Of a stretch of DNA of 33,002 bases, positions 13,559-21,578 are shown piece after piece (the stretch's first letter is position 1; every line of letters begins with the position of its first letter). This DNA comes from a bacterium (GTDB lineage Bacteria; Bacillota_I; Bacilli_A; RFN20; CAG-826): assembly GCA_004561785.1 (NCBI GenBank), contig SFUB01000004.1, positions 1 to 33,002 on the forward strand, given 5' to 3'. The notes beneath the pieces were generated by a model. That model was not told the origin of the DNA and did not search any database. It saw nothing but the letters and a program-made list of their open reading frames with translations. A program made the translations under genes and the position numbers.

Positions 13559-15010
13559 TTAGAAAAGAATCCTCTTCTGATCTTCTTTCCCGAAAAGGAA
13601 GACCTTGTTGCGGCGCAGGGCGAAGGATATCGGCCCCGGGGTTGCGTCCAAATCGCTGTCGACGACGAGTTTCAGGCGGTCTCCTTCCATCGAAGGATGG
13701 GAGCAATAAAGGCAAAGGTCGCGCCCCTGAGTGAGGACCTGAGTGCACTGGAGGGTGAGAACTTTGTCTTTGGGCTTGGCTTCCTTTCCCATCAAAAAGC
13801 CTTCGGGGCGGATGGCGACGTAGACTTCTTGGTCGGGCAGTTTTTCCTTGCAGGCGAGGATTTTCTCCTCCCCGAGATATACCGCCCCATCTTGGATGCG
13901 GCCATGGAAGACATTGATCGGCGGGTTGCCGAGGAATTTGGCGGCGAAAAGGGAATTGGGGTTGCGGTAGATTTCCTGAGGAGCCGCGAGTTGGACCATC
14001 TTGCCTTGGTTCATGACGAGGATCTCGTCGCAGATGGACATCGCCTCTTCCTGGTCGTGGGTGACGAAGACGGTCGTGATGCCGGTCTCCTGCTGGATGC
14101 GGCGGATCTCCTCACGAGTCTGGATGCGCAGGCGGGCGTCGAGGTTCGACAAAGGTTCATCCAAAAGCAAGACCTTGGGTTTTTTGACCAAGGCGCGGGC
14201 AATGGCGACGCGCTGCTGCTGTCCGCCGGAGAGCTCGCTCGGTTTGCGTTCTAAGAATTCGGTAATCTGAACCAGCTTCGCCGCCTCCCGGATCAAGGCA
14301 TCGATTTCGTCCTTGGACAGGTTCCTCCGGATCGAGCGGGTTTTGCCTTCACGGAGCAATTCGCCTTCCTCCGAGAGTTCAATTCCCTTTTGGCGGAGAG
14401 CCTCTTTTTCTTCAGCCTGCTTCTTCTTGCTCTCTTCCAAAAGCGAGGAGGCTTTGCAAAGGAAATCCTCAAGATCCTCCTCAAACAAAGGAACGATTTC
14501 CTTCGCTAAGGACAGGGAAATTGAGAAGGCATTAGCAAGATCTTCGGCGCAATCCAAGGGGCTTTTGCCGTCTTTTTTTGCTTTCGCCAACAGAATATGG
14601 ACTTCTTTGGCCTGGAGGAGCACCCTCTGAAGGGCGGATTCCTTGAGGAAGGCGAAGTCTTTTTCGTTTTCCTCGACTTTTAGGCTCGTCAATGGGAACT
14701 CGATGTTCTTGTAGACCGTCATGTGAGGATAGAGGGCGTAGTTCTGGAAGACCAAGCCGATCCCGCGTTTTTCCGGAGGAAGGAAAGTCACTTCGCGGTC
14801 GCCGAAGAAAATCTGGCCAGAAGTCGGCTCCTTTAATCCGGATAGCATGTAGAGCGTCGTGGATTTGCCACACCCCGAAGGTCCAAGCAAGCCAAGGAGT
14901 TCACCGTCTTTCACCGTGAAATCCAAATGGTCCACCGCCGTCGTCTCAGGAATGTGCTTCTTGGGATTCCCGGGAAAGGTTTTCGTCAAGCCTACGAGTT
15001 TGATTTCCAT
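13559..15010 (-). CDS. ugpC: Sugar ABC transporter ATPase (UgpC/MsmK type) with large internal insertion
   Basis: About 483 residues from ATG 15010. Walker A GPSGCGKST (43-51), Q-loop VFQNYALYPHM (Gln89), signature LSGGQQQ (260-266), Walker B LLLDEP (281-286) and a TOBE-type regulatory C-terminus from about 355. Between the Q-loop and signature, usually about 50 residues apart, there are 170: roughly residues 112-228 form an added, highly charged helical, probably coiled-coil segment (long K/E runs). Known comparison: mycoplasma UgpC homologues (about 585 residues) also carry an insertion at this place. Catalytic motifs are intact, so it should energise the permeases. First gene of the long operon. 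Start has a weak TTAGGGCG signal; a longer GTG start (15052) would overlap the promoter. Confidence 0.93.
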   Translation of the reverse strand: MEIKLVGLTKTFPGNPKKHIPETTAVDHLDFTVKDGELLGLLGPSGCGKSTTLYMLSGLKEPTSGQIFFGDREVTFLPPEKRGIGLVFQNYALYPHMTVYKNIEFPLTSLKVEENEKDFAFLKESALQRVLLQAKEVHILLAKAKKDGKSPLDCAEDLANAFSISLSLAKEIVPLFEEDLEDFLCKASSLLEESKKKQAEEKEALRQKGIELSEEGELLREGKTRSIRRNLSKDEIDALIREAAKLVQITEFLERKPSELSGGQQQRVAIARALVKKPKVLLLDEPLSNLDARLRIQTREEIRRIQQETGITTVFVTHDQEEAMSICDEILVMNQGKMVQLAAPQEIYRNPNSLFAAKFLGNPPINVFHGRIQDGAVYLGEEKILACKEKLPDQEVYVAIRPEGFLMGKEAKPKDKVLTLQCTQVLTQGRDLCLYCSHPSMEGDRLKLVVDSDLDATPGPISFALRRNKVFLFGKEDQKRILF

Positions 15011-15035
15011 GATTCGCCCTAAGGTTTTACGCCCC

Positions 15036-15064
15036 ATTATATACGCGCGCACGCCAGTTCGTTA
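15036..15064 (-). promoter_or_regulatory. Promoter of the sugar ABC operon
   Basis: Perfect minus-strand -10 TATAAT (15036-15041), 25 bases before the ATPase ATG. The position 17 bases upstream (15059-15064, TAACGA) is a poor -35, consistent with a regulated promoter or with the generally weak -35 boxes in this window. Confidence 0.55.
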
Positions 15065-15068
15065 CGCG

Positions 15069-15080
15069 AAAAACGCTTCC
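15069..15080. promoter_or_regulatory. LacI/CcpA-type operator upstream of the sugar ABC operon
   Basis: Minus strand GGAAGCGTTTTT matches GGAAGCGCTTTC before the LacI-family gene at 10 of 12 bases and has the AANCGNTT core. It lies just upstream of the -35 position. Supports joint control of transporter and regulator, or catabolite control. Confidence 0.5.
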
Positions 15081-15446
15081 TTTTCGCATTTGAGAATATT
15101 TCCTCTCTTTTTTCCTAGGAAAAGCAAACCCAAAGTGCGAAATATGACAATTTCAAAAAAGATGGTTCTTTTATATGCCTGCTTCTTTCCGCAAAACCAG
15201 ACGCCGGCGGAGACATTCGTTGGCTCCAGTGAGGAGAGACAAAGCGAACATTGCTCTCCTTTAGAACCACATTGCCGTGTTCCGCAAACCAATTGAACAT
15301 CCCGCTAGCATAAGCAGTTCCCCTTTTTTGCTTAATCACCGTATGCCCGCACTTATTTCTTGCACAAATACAAATTGAAAAACGCCTAGAAAGGTCCACA
15401 CATTAAAGAATGAATATGTAATGAACAGTTGCAAAATCCAGCCAAA
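15081..15446. other. A+T-richer gap between leuS and the sugar operon, no gene supported
   Basis: Visibly richer in A+T than the neighbours. Two minus-strand open frames (15062-15292, 15115-15399) lack good ribosome binding sites, overlap each other and look like no known family. A perfect palindrome TTTTCCTAGGAAAA lies at 15110-15123, and a GGAGAG/CTCTCC stem can form at about 15233-15261. No clear leuS terminator was found. It may be a gene remnant or an interspersed repeat. Confidence 0.4.
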
Positions 15447-17855
15447 TCAAGCGACGACCAAGTTCAGGATTCTTCCTTTGACGAAGATTACCTTTTTGAT
15501 GTTTTTGCCTTCAATCCAGGGCTTGATCTTTTCGGAAGCCATAGCCGCAGCGATGGCCTCCTCTTGGGTAGCGTCGGGGGAAAGTTCCAGCACGTCCCTC
15601 ATCTTTCCATTGATGGAGGCGGCGATTTTCACAGTCTTCCTCGCGAGTTTGCTTTCATCGAAGACGGGCCAGGGCTCGTAAGCGAGGCTGCCCGAATGGC
15701 CCAGCGTCTCCCACATCTCTTCGCCAACGAAGGGACAGATGCAGGAGAACATCTTCACGAAGCCTTCAAGATAGGGTTTATAGAGGCTGGTGGCTTTATA
15801 GCAGTCGTTCACAAAGACCATCATGGCCGAAATCGCGGTGTTGAAAGACAGCGATTCGAAGTCGGAAGTGACTTTCTTCACGAGCGCATTATAGGAATAG
15901 TCGAGTTCCCCCGAATTCTCGGAAGACCATTTCTGAATAAATTCGTCGTCCCCAACGAGACGATAAGCGCGTTCGATGAACTTCCTAGCACCGTTGAGCC
16001 CGGTCGTGGACCAAGGCTTCATCTCGGCCAAGGGCCCAGCGAACATTTCGAAGAGCCTCAGGGAATCCGCACCCGAGTTCTCGACGATTTCGTCGGGATT
16101 GACGACGTTTCCCTTGGATTTGGACATCTTCTCGCCGTTGGTTCCAAGGATGATCCCTTGATGGTAGAGTTTCTGGAACGGCTCTTTGCAGGAGACGGCC
16201 CCAATGTCATAGAGGAACTTGTGCCAGAAGCGAGCGTAGAGCAAATGCAAGACGGCATGTTCCGCGCCGCCGATGTAAAGATCGACGGGAAGCCAATGGT
16301 CAAGCAGCTTCTTATCCCCGATGCAGTCCGGGTTCTTAGGATCGATGTAGCGGATGTAATACCAGCAGGAGCCTGCCCATTGGGGCATGGTGTTGGTTTC
16401 CCTTTCGCCGTGCCTTCCATCCGGAGTTTCGTAATTAAGCCAAGAGGAGGGAGCTTTGGAAAGGGGCGGTTTGCCGTCTTTGCTGGGCTGATAGTTGTCC
16501 ATTTCAGGCAAAGTGAGCGGCAATTGGTCCTCGGGAAGGGGGAATTCGGTCCCGTCATCGAGCTTGACGATGGGGATCGGCTCGCCCCAATAACGCTGAC
16601 GGGAGAAAATCCAATCGCGAAGCTTGTAGTTCACGACGACCTTGCCAGCGCCCAGTTCGATGAGCTTCTTGGTGATAACGGCTTTCGCCTCTTCAATGGA
16701 GAGCCCATCCGCGAAGGAGGAATTGATGTGCTTCCCGTCTCCGGTATAAGCCTCGGAGGAAATATCCCCCTCAATCACTTGGACGATGGGCAAACCGTGT
16801 TTTTTGGCGAAAGCGTAATCGCGGGTATCGTGGGCGGGGACGGCCATGACGGCCCCAGATCCATAAGAGCCAAGAACGTAATCGGCAATATATACCGGGA
16901 TGCGTTTCTGATTGATTGGGTTGATGGCGTAGACGCCGAGGAAGACTCCGGTCTTCTCTTGCTGAGTCCCCGTGCGAGCCAGATCCGATTTGTGGGCGGC
17001 TTCCTCTACATAAGCTTCCACCGCTTCTTTCTGCTCGGGGGTAACGAATTTCTTGACGAGCGGATGCTCCGGGGCCAAGCAGCAATAGGTGCAGCCGAAA
17101 AGGGTGTCGACGCGGGTGGTGAAGACATCAAAGGAGCCTTCGCCGTCAGCCAAGTCGAAGCGGATGGACACGCCCGTGGACTTGCCGATCCAGTTCTTTT
17201 GCATCTCCATGGTCGACTTTGGCCAGTCGACGAGTTTCAAATCGTCGGCGAGGCGATCGGCGTAGGAGGTGATCTTCAGGATCCATTGCCTCATCGGCAT
17301 GCGGATGACGGGATAACCGCCGCGCTCGGATTTGCCGTCGATGACCTCCTCGTTCGCGAGGACCGTGCCAAGCTCCGGGCAATAATTGACCGGGACGTCG
17401 GCGACATAAGCCAGGTCATGCTTGAACAGCTGCAGGAAGATCCATTGGGTCCATTTGTAATAGGAGGGGTCGGTCGTTTTGATCTCTTTGCTCCAGTCGT
17501 ATGAGAAGCCAAGGGCCTGGATCTGATCCTTGAAGTGAGCGATATTCTTGTCGGTGAAGATCGAGGGATGCTGGTTGTTCTTGATCGCGAATTGCTCCGC
17601 GGGCAATCCGAAAGCGTCCCACCCCATCGGATGGAGGACGTTGTAGCCCTGCATCCTCTTCATGCGGCAGACGATATCCGTCGCCGTGTAGCCTTCGGGG
17701 TGGCCGACGTGAAGGCCCTGCCCAGAGGGATAAGGGAACATGTCCAAAGCGTAGTATTTGGGCTTGGAAAAATCATGGGTGTCGCAGTAGAAGGTCGAAT
17801 GGTCATCCCAATATTTCCGCCATTTCGCCTCAATCTTTTTGTGGTCGTAGTTCAT
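15447..17855 (-). CDS. leuS: Leucyl-tRNA synthetase
   Basis: 802 residues, normal for bacterial LeuRS. Charges tRNA-Leu with leucine. HIGH motif HVGH (49-52), editing (CP1) domain with TTRVDTLFG (246-254) and GSGAVMAVPAHDTRD (332-346, including the conserved Asp that blocks leucine hydrolysis), tryptophan-rich catalytic region GSCWYYIRYIDP, KMSKS (576-580) and a C-terminal anticodon-binding region. Both synthesis and editing sites look intact. Monocistronic. No T-box leader and no Shine-Dalgarno: a TATAAT box ends eight bases before the ATG, which predicts a leaderless or almost leaderless mRNA. Confidence 0.98.
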   Translation of the reverse strand: MNYDHKKIEAKWRKYWDDHSTFYCDTHDFSKPKYYALDMFPYPSGQGLHVGHPEGYTATDIVCRMKRMQGYNVLHPMGWDAFGLPAEQFAIKNNQHPSIFTDKNIAHFKDQIQALGFSYDWSKEIKTTDPSYYKWTQWIFLQLFKHDLAYVADVPVNYCPELGTVLANEEVIDGKSERGGYPVIRMPMRQWILKITSYADRLADDLKLVDWPKSTMEMQKNWIGKSTGVSIRFDLADGEGSFDVFTTRVDTLFGCTYCCLAPEHPLVKKFVTPEQKEAVEAYVEEAAHKSDLARTGTQQEKTGVFLGVYAINPINQKRIPVYIADYVLGSYGSGAVMAVPAHDTRDYAFAKKHGLPIVQVIEGDISSEAYTGDGKHINSSFADGLSIEEAKAVITKKLIELGAGKVVVNYKLRDWIFSRQRYWGEPIPIVKLDDGTEFPLPEDQLPLTLPEMDNYQPSKDGKPPLSKAPSSWLNYETPDGRHGERETNTMPQWAGSCWYYIRYIDPKNPDCIGDKKLLDHWLPVDLYIGGAEHAVLHLLYARFWHKFLYDIGAVSCKEPFQKLYHQGIILGTNGEKMSKSKGNVVNPDEIVENSGADSLRLFEMFAGPLAEMKPWSTTGLNGARKFIERAYRLVGDDEFIQKWSSENSGELDYSYNALVKKVTSDFESLSFNTAISAMMVFVNDCYKATSLYKPYLEGFVKMFSCICPFVGEEMWETLGHSGSLAYEPWPVFDESKLARKTVKIAASINGKMRDVLELSPDATQEEAIAAAMASEKIKPWIEGKNIKKVIFVKGRILNLVVA

Positions 17856-17863
17856 ACGGGGGA

Positions 17864-17869
17864 ATTATA
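17864..17869 (-). promoter_or_regulatory. -10 box of leuS, giving a leaderless transcript
   Basis: Perfect TATAAT on the minus strand followed by eight bases (TCCCCCGT) and the ATG. Transcription starting about seven bases past the -10 would begin at or next to the start codon. The -35 position (TTCTTT) is poor. Confidence 0.55.
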
Positions 17870-18014
17870 GTGGCCTCTTCTTTGAAAAAGAAGGTGGTCT
17901 TAGGGCCGAAACGGGTTTTCCAAGCCATGGAGGCGAAAATGTCGCCCAACGGAATTGAAGAAAGCCCTTTTCAAACGTAAAATGGGGGAAAGAAAAAACA
18001 AAAAGGAGTTCCCC

Positions 18015-18935
18015 GTGAGCAGTTTCAAAGACTTACGCATCGTCGACAATTTTTATCAGACGTCCGCCTATTTCCCCATGCCGACCGTCCTGATTGCCAC
18101 CCTCGATGACGAGGGAAGGACGACCCTCGGGGCCTATTCGCTTTGCTTCCCCTACTACATCGCGGGCAAGGGCTACTACGCGATGATCCTAGAGTGCCGC
18201 AACAGCTCCAACACCGCGTAGAACCTCCTGAAGAGAGGCAAATGCGCGATTAACTTCCTCGAAGACAGCAAAGCGGATTTCAAGGAAACCGTCCGCCTTG
18301 GCTTCCCCGGGGAAACGAGCAAAGAGAAGATGAAGGACTGCCCCTTCGTCTTTGAAAAAGGGCTCGCCGAAGGGGAAAGGCCCCTCGTGATCCAAAAAGC
18401 CTATCAGGTCTTCGAATGCACTTGGGACGACAGCCTCGAGAACGCCTACGAAGACAAGAACAAAGTTGGACAGTTCGATGGAATCGAAGGCCCCTACCGC
18501 AACTTCAACGGGGTCACCTCCAAATTCGGATGCCATTTTATTTTAAAAATCGACAAGATCCTCATGAAAGAAAAATACGCGGACGCCATCATCAACGGGG
18601 TCAAGGCCAAATCGTTCCCGAAGGTCCCCGTCGATTACGGTTACCGCGATTCCACCAACTTCTGGTATTCCCGCTTCCGCCGCCCAATCGCTTGCCCCAT
18701 CCCCGCCGGGAAGGAAGCGAATCTCGACAGCGTCAAGTACGCTGCCAATCGCATGGATCCGGAGATCAAATTCACGGAAGGAGCCTGCAAAAAGCTCGTC
18801 CGCGTCCCCCGCGTTTTCCTTAAGACGGTGCTCAACGGCTGCATCTCCTACGCCAAAGAGAACAACATCAAGCTGATCGACGAGAAGACGATGGATACCA
18901 TCAACGATAAGAGGCGCCAAGAGAAGAAACGCTGA
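18015..18935 (+). pseudogene. Flavin-reductase-like gene interrupted by an in-frame TAG
   Basis: Starts at GTG 18015 behind AAAAGGAG with six bases spacing. The frame reads 68 codons, meets TAG at 18219-18221, then continues open for 237 codons to TGA at 18935. Both halves join into one protein: IVDNFYQTSAYFPMPTVLIATLDDEG (RutF/flavin reductase-like FMN-binding start), YYAMILECRNSSNTA, stop, NLLKRGKCAINFLED, matching the family pattern of a conserved Ser/Thr segment then N-I..tG.f.vN. Only one base change is needed. TAG works as a normal stop elsewhere here (the MalG-type permease and the small membrane protein), so recoding is unlikely. Recent nonsense mutation or sequencing error are the main options. 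The rest shows no decay. Confidence 0.7.
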
Positions 18936-18951
18936 ATCCCAACGAACAAAT

Positions 18952-18986
18952 AAGCCGCAGGATTCAACTTGCGGCTTTTCGTTTCC
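18952..18986. terminator. Bidirectional terminator between the flavin-reductase-like gene and glgA
   Basis: AAGCCGCA and TTGCGGCTT form the stem, with TTTTCGTTT after it on the plus strand and TTATTTGTT after it on the minus strand. It serves both convergent units. Confidence 0.85.
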
Positions 18987-19026
18987 TTCCCCCTAGACGA
19001 TGAGCCAAGGTGGAGAAGAGCACGAT

Positions 19027-20460
19027 TTATTTCGCAATCGATCGATAGAGTTTCAAATATTCAAGTGCAGAAGCCTTCCAACCGTGATTGACCTTCATGG
19101 CGTTCAGCCTCATTTTGCGGAGTTTTTTCTTATCGGCATAGACTTCTAAGGCCAAGGAGCATCCGTAGCGGAGCCCACCTTCGTCGAAGTCGCGGAAGAG
19201 GAACCCCGTCGCGTCTTTGTCTTCTAATGGGGAATAAGGGACAATCGTATCGTGGAGCCCTCCAGTGTCCCTGGCCACGGGGAGGGTCGCATACCTTTCG
19301 GCGATCATCTGGCCAATGCCGCAGGGCTCAAACAAAGAAGGCATCAAGAAGAAATCGCTCCCGGCGTAGACTTTGTGGGCCAAGGCGTTGTTGTATCCGA
19401 AATAGACGCTGCAAGAAGAAGGATAATGGTAGCGGAGATCGCGGAGGCCGTTCTCAAGGGCCTCTTCCCCGCTTCCGACGAGGAAGAGCATCGCCCCTTG
19501 TTCAAGAAGCTCTCGGCCGACTCTTTCCACGAGGTGGATCCCCTTTTGAGAGGTCAAGCGGGAAACCAGGCCGAAGATCGGCCCGCCACTATCCTCGATG
19601 CCGGCGCTTTCTAAAAGAGCCTTACGGCAGGCCTGCTTGCCTTTCGTGAGAGTTTTGCCGTTGAAATTCATGGCGATATCGATGTCGCAAGTAGGATCCC
19701 ATTCCTCTTCGTCGATACCGTTTAGGATGCCGCAGAAATCGGATTTCCTAAGGCGAAGCGCCCCATCCATCCCGCGGCTGTAAAGAGGAGTCAAAAGCTC
19801 GCCGCGATGGGTCGGGGAGACGGTCGTGATCTTGTCGGCGGTCATGACGGCGGTCTTCAAGGTGGAGACTTTTTCGTCGTAGCGCGTCAATCCGGATTCG
19901 AAATAGGAAAGGGGCAGGTTATAGAGTTCCCCTAAAGCGGAAGGATCGAGCATCCCTTTGAATTCGGGGTTGTGGATGGTCAGCACAGTCCGCGTATTCG
20001 CATACACGGGGTCCTTCGAATGACGGTCTTTCAAGATAAGGGGAAACATGCCGGGCTGCCAGTCATGGACGTGGACGACGTCAGGATAGAAACCGATTCT
20101 TTCAAACAAAGACTCTGCGGCGAGGGTGAAGAAGGCGAAGCGTTCCCCATCGTCTTGGAAGCCGTAAAGAGATCCACGAAGGAAATAATAATCATTCCCA
20201 ACGAAATAAAAGGTGATGCCTTCGTAGACGCCTTTGTAAAGAGAGACCTTCTGGGTGCGCCAAGAAAGATGGACCTCATAGCCCGGAAGCCTTTCTAGAC
20301 GGCAGGAAGGGATCTTCGCGTTGCTAGAATAGTAAGGCAAAACGACGCAGACCTCGTTCCCAAGGGAGACGAGTTCCCTGGACAAAGCCAAAACGACGTC
20401 AGCGAGCCCGCCCGTTTTGCAGAACGGATTGCACTCGCTTGCGATCATTGCAATTTTCAT
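19027..20460 (-). CDS. glgA: Glycogen synthase (ADP-glucose type)
   Basis: 477 residues, GT5 family. Extends alpha-1,4-glucan chains with ADP-glucose. N-terminal KTGGLADV (15-22) binds the nucleotide sugar; HVHDWQPGM, a substrate-loop region GILNGIDEEEWDP, and the C-terminal SLFEPCGIGQM and RDTGGLHDTI complete the family set. Length is normal. It is the last gene of glgC-glgD-glgA, its ATG overlapping the glgD stop by four bases. No branching enzyme or phosphorylase is in the window. Confidence 0.97.
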   Translation of the reverse strand: MKIAMIASECNPFCKTGGLADVVLALSRELVSLGNEVCVVLPYYSSNAKIPSCRLERLPGYEVHLSWRTQKVSLYKGVYEGITFYFVGNDYYFLRGSLYGFQDDGERFAFFTLAAESLFERIGFYPDVVHVHDWQPGMFPLILKDRHSKDPVYANTRTVLTIHNPEFKGMLDPSALGELYNLPLSYFESGLTRYDEKVSTLKTAVMTADKITTVSPTHRGELLTPLYSRGMDGALRLRKSDFCGILNGIDEEEWDPTCDIDIAMNFNGKTLTKGKQACRKALLESAGIEDSGGPIFGLVSRLTSQKGIHLVERVGRELLEQGAMLFLVGSGEEALENGLRDLRYHYPSSCSVYFGYNNALAHKVYAGSDFFLMPSLFEPCGIGQMIAERYATLPVARDTGGLHDTIVPYSPLEDKDATGFLFRDFDEGGLRYGCSLALEVYADKKKLRKMRLNAMKVNHGWKASALEYLKLYRSIAK

Positions 20461-21578
20461 AGGATCTCCCCTTGAGCCACGTAAAGCGGCTCTTTCTTTC
20501 CCACGGCTCTCTGCCCGCTGGTGATGATGGCGAATTTGTCCACGACCGCGTTCTCGATCACGGCGCCATCCCCGATTTTGGCATCTGAGAAAACGATGGA
20601 ATTTTTGATCACGGCGCCTTTCCCCACTTTGACGTTGCGGGCTAGAATCGAGTGATGGACGGTGCCCTCGATGATGGCCCCATTGGCGACGTAAGAGTCT
20701 TTGACGTCGCTTTCTTCGCCGTATAGGGCCGGCGGGGTATCATGGGTGAGGGTGTAGATCGGCCAATCCTCCTTGAAAAGGAGATCGGCTTTCCTCGGGG
20801 TGAGCATCTCGAAGCTGTAGTCCATGTAATGCTGAAGGGTGTCGATCGCCCTCGCATAGCCGGAATAGAGGCTGCAGTAACGGGAATATCCCGTTCCTTT
20901 GGTGATCATGGAAAGCAGTTCGGCAAGAGTTCCCTTCGGGTATTTTGGCAGGTAATTCTGAAGCATCTCAGCCAAGGCGGCGCGATTGACGATAAGAATT
21001 CCAAGGCTGACGATGCCGGGGCCTTTCATACTGCCGTCATTGGGTCTAGCGGAAGTGATCACACCGCCTTCCCCAAGTTCCACGACGTAGGATCCGAAGA
21101 ATTCCTTGGAAAGGTCGTGGACCTGTTTGCAGACGACGGTGACCTTCCTTTTCAGGGTGATGTGTTCCGCAAGAATCGGCCGGAGGTCCAATGAGATGAC
21201 GAGGTTAGAGGGCATAAAGACGATTTCCGAGGCCGTCGTATCGAATAGGACCCAATCGTTCTCCCTTATGTTGTTGATGTCGGTATTGGTCTCTGGGTGG
21301 AGGTGGGCGGGCTCATTGTAGAGAACGGTCTGCTTCCCGATTTTGGTGTTGGTGGTCCAAGCGTCCATGGAGCCGAGATGTTTCAAGATGGACCGCGGAT
21401 GGTCTTTAATGAGAAGCCCAACGTTGCTGATCCCGGAGTTGCAAAGGTTGGAGAGGGCGAAATCGCATAGGGCGTAACGGCCCAAGAAAGAGGTCGAACC
21501 CAAGGGCCGGGAATTGGTCAAAGGGGCGATCTCCGGGGCGGTATGGAAATTGACGATGCCGACGATATTGCCTTTCAT
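20457..21578 (-). CDS. glgD: GlgD, regulatory subunit of ADP-glucose pyrophosphorylase
   Basis: 373 residues, homologous to GlgC over its full length, but the nucleotide-binding Gly-rich loop is degenerate: the N-terminus reads NIVGIVNFHTAPEIAPLT in place of AGGKGTRL. In Bacilli GlgD is an inactive partner that forms a more active heteromer with GlgC. The C-terminal half has the left-handed beta-helix hexapeptides (IIEGTVHHSIL, VKVGKGAVIKNSIV). Overlaps glgC and glgA by four bases on each side, consistent with one stoichiometric complex. Confidence 0.95.
   Translation of the reverse strand: MKGNIVGIVNFHTAPEIAPLTNSRPLGSTSFLGRYALCDFALSNLCNSGISNVGLLIKDHPRSILKHLGSMDAWTTNTKIGKQTVLYNEPAHLHPETNTDINNIRENDWVLFDTTASEIVFMPSNLVISLDLRPILAEHITLKRKVTVVCKQVHDLSKEFFGSYVVELGEGGVITSARPNDGSMKGPGIVSLGILIVNRAALAEMLQNYLPKYPKGTLAELLSMITKGTGYSRYCSLYSGYARAIDTLQHYMDYSFEMLTPRKADLLFKEDWPIYTLTHDTPPALYGEESDVKDSYVANGAIIEGTVHHSILARNVKVGKGAVIKNSIVFSDAKIGDGAVIENAVVDKFAIITSGQRAVGKKEPLYVAQGEIL

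Noticed and set aside
15115..15399. 94-codon minus-strand open frame in the leuS/sugar-operon gap
   Set aside because: No Shine-Dalgarno, overlaps another frame of equal quality, and no recognised domain.
15429..17504. 691-codon plus-strand open frame
   Set aside because: It lies antisense to the whole of leuS. The minus-strand frame has all LeuRS motifs; the plus frame is a by-product of codon bias.
18219..18221. TAG as a sense codon (recoded genetic code)
   Set aside because: TAG ends at least two complete genes in this window, at 11641-11643 and 9679-9681.
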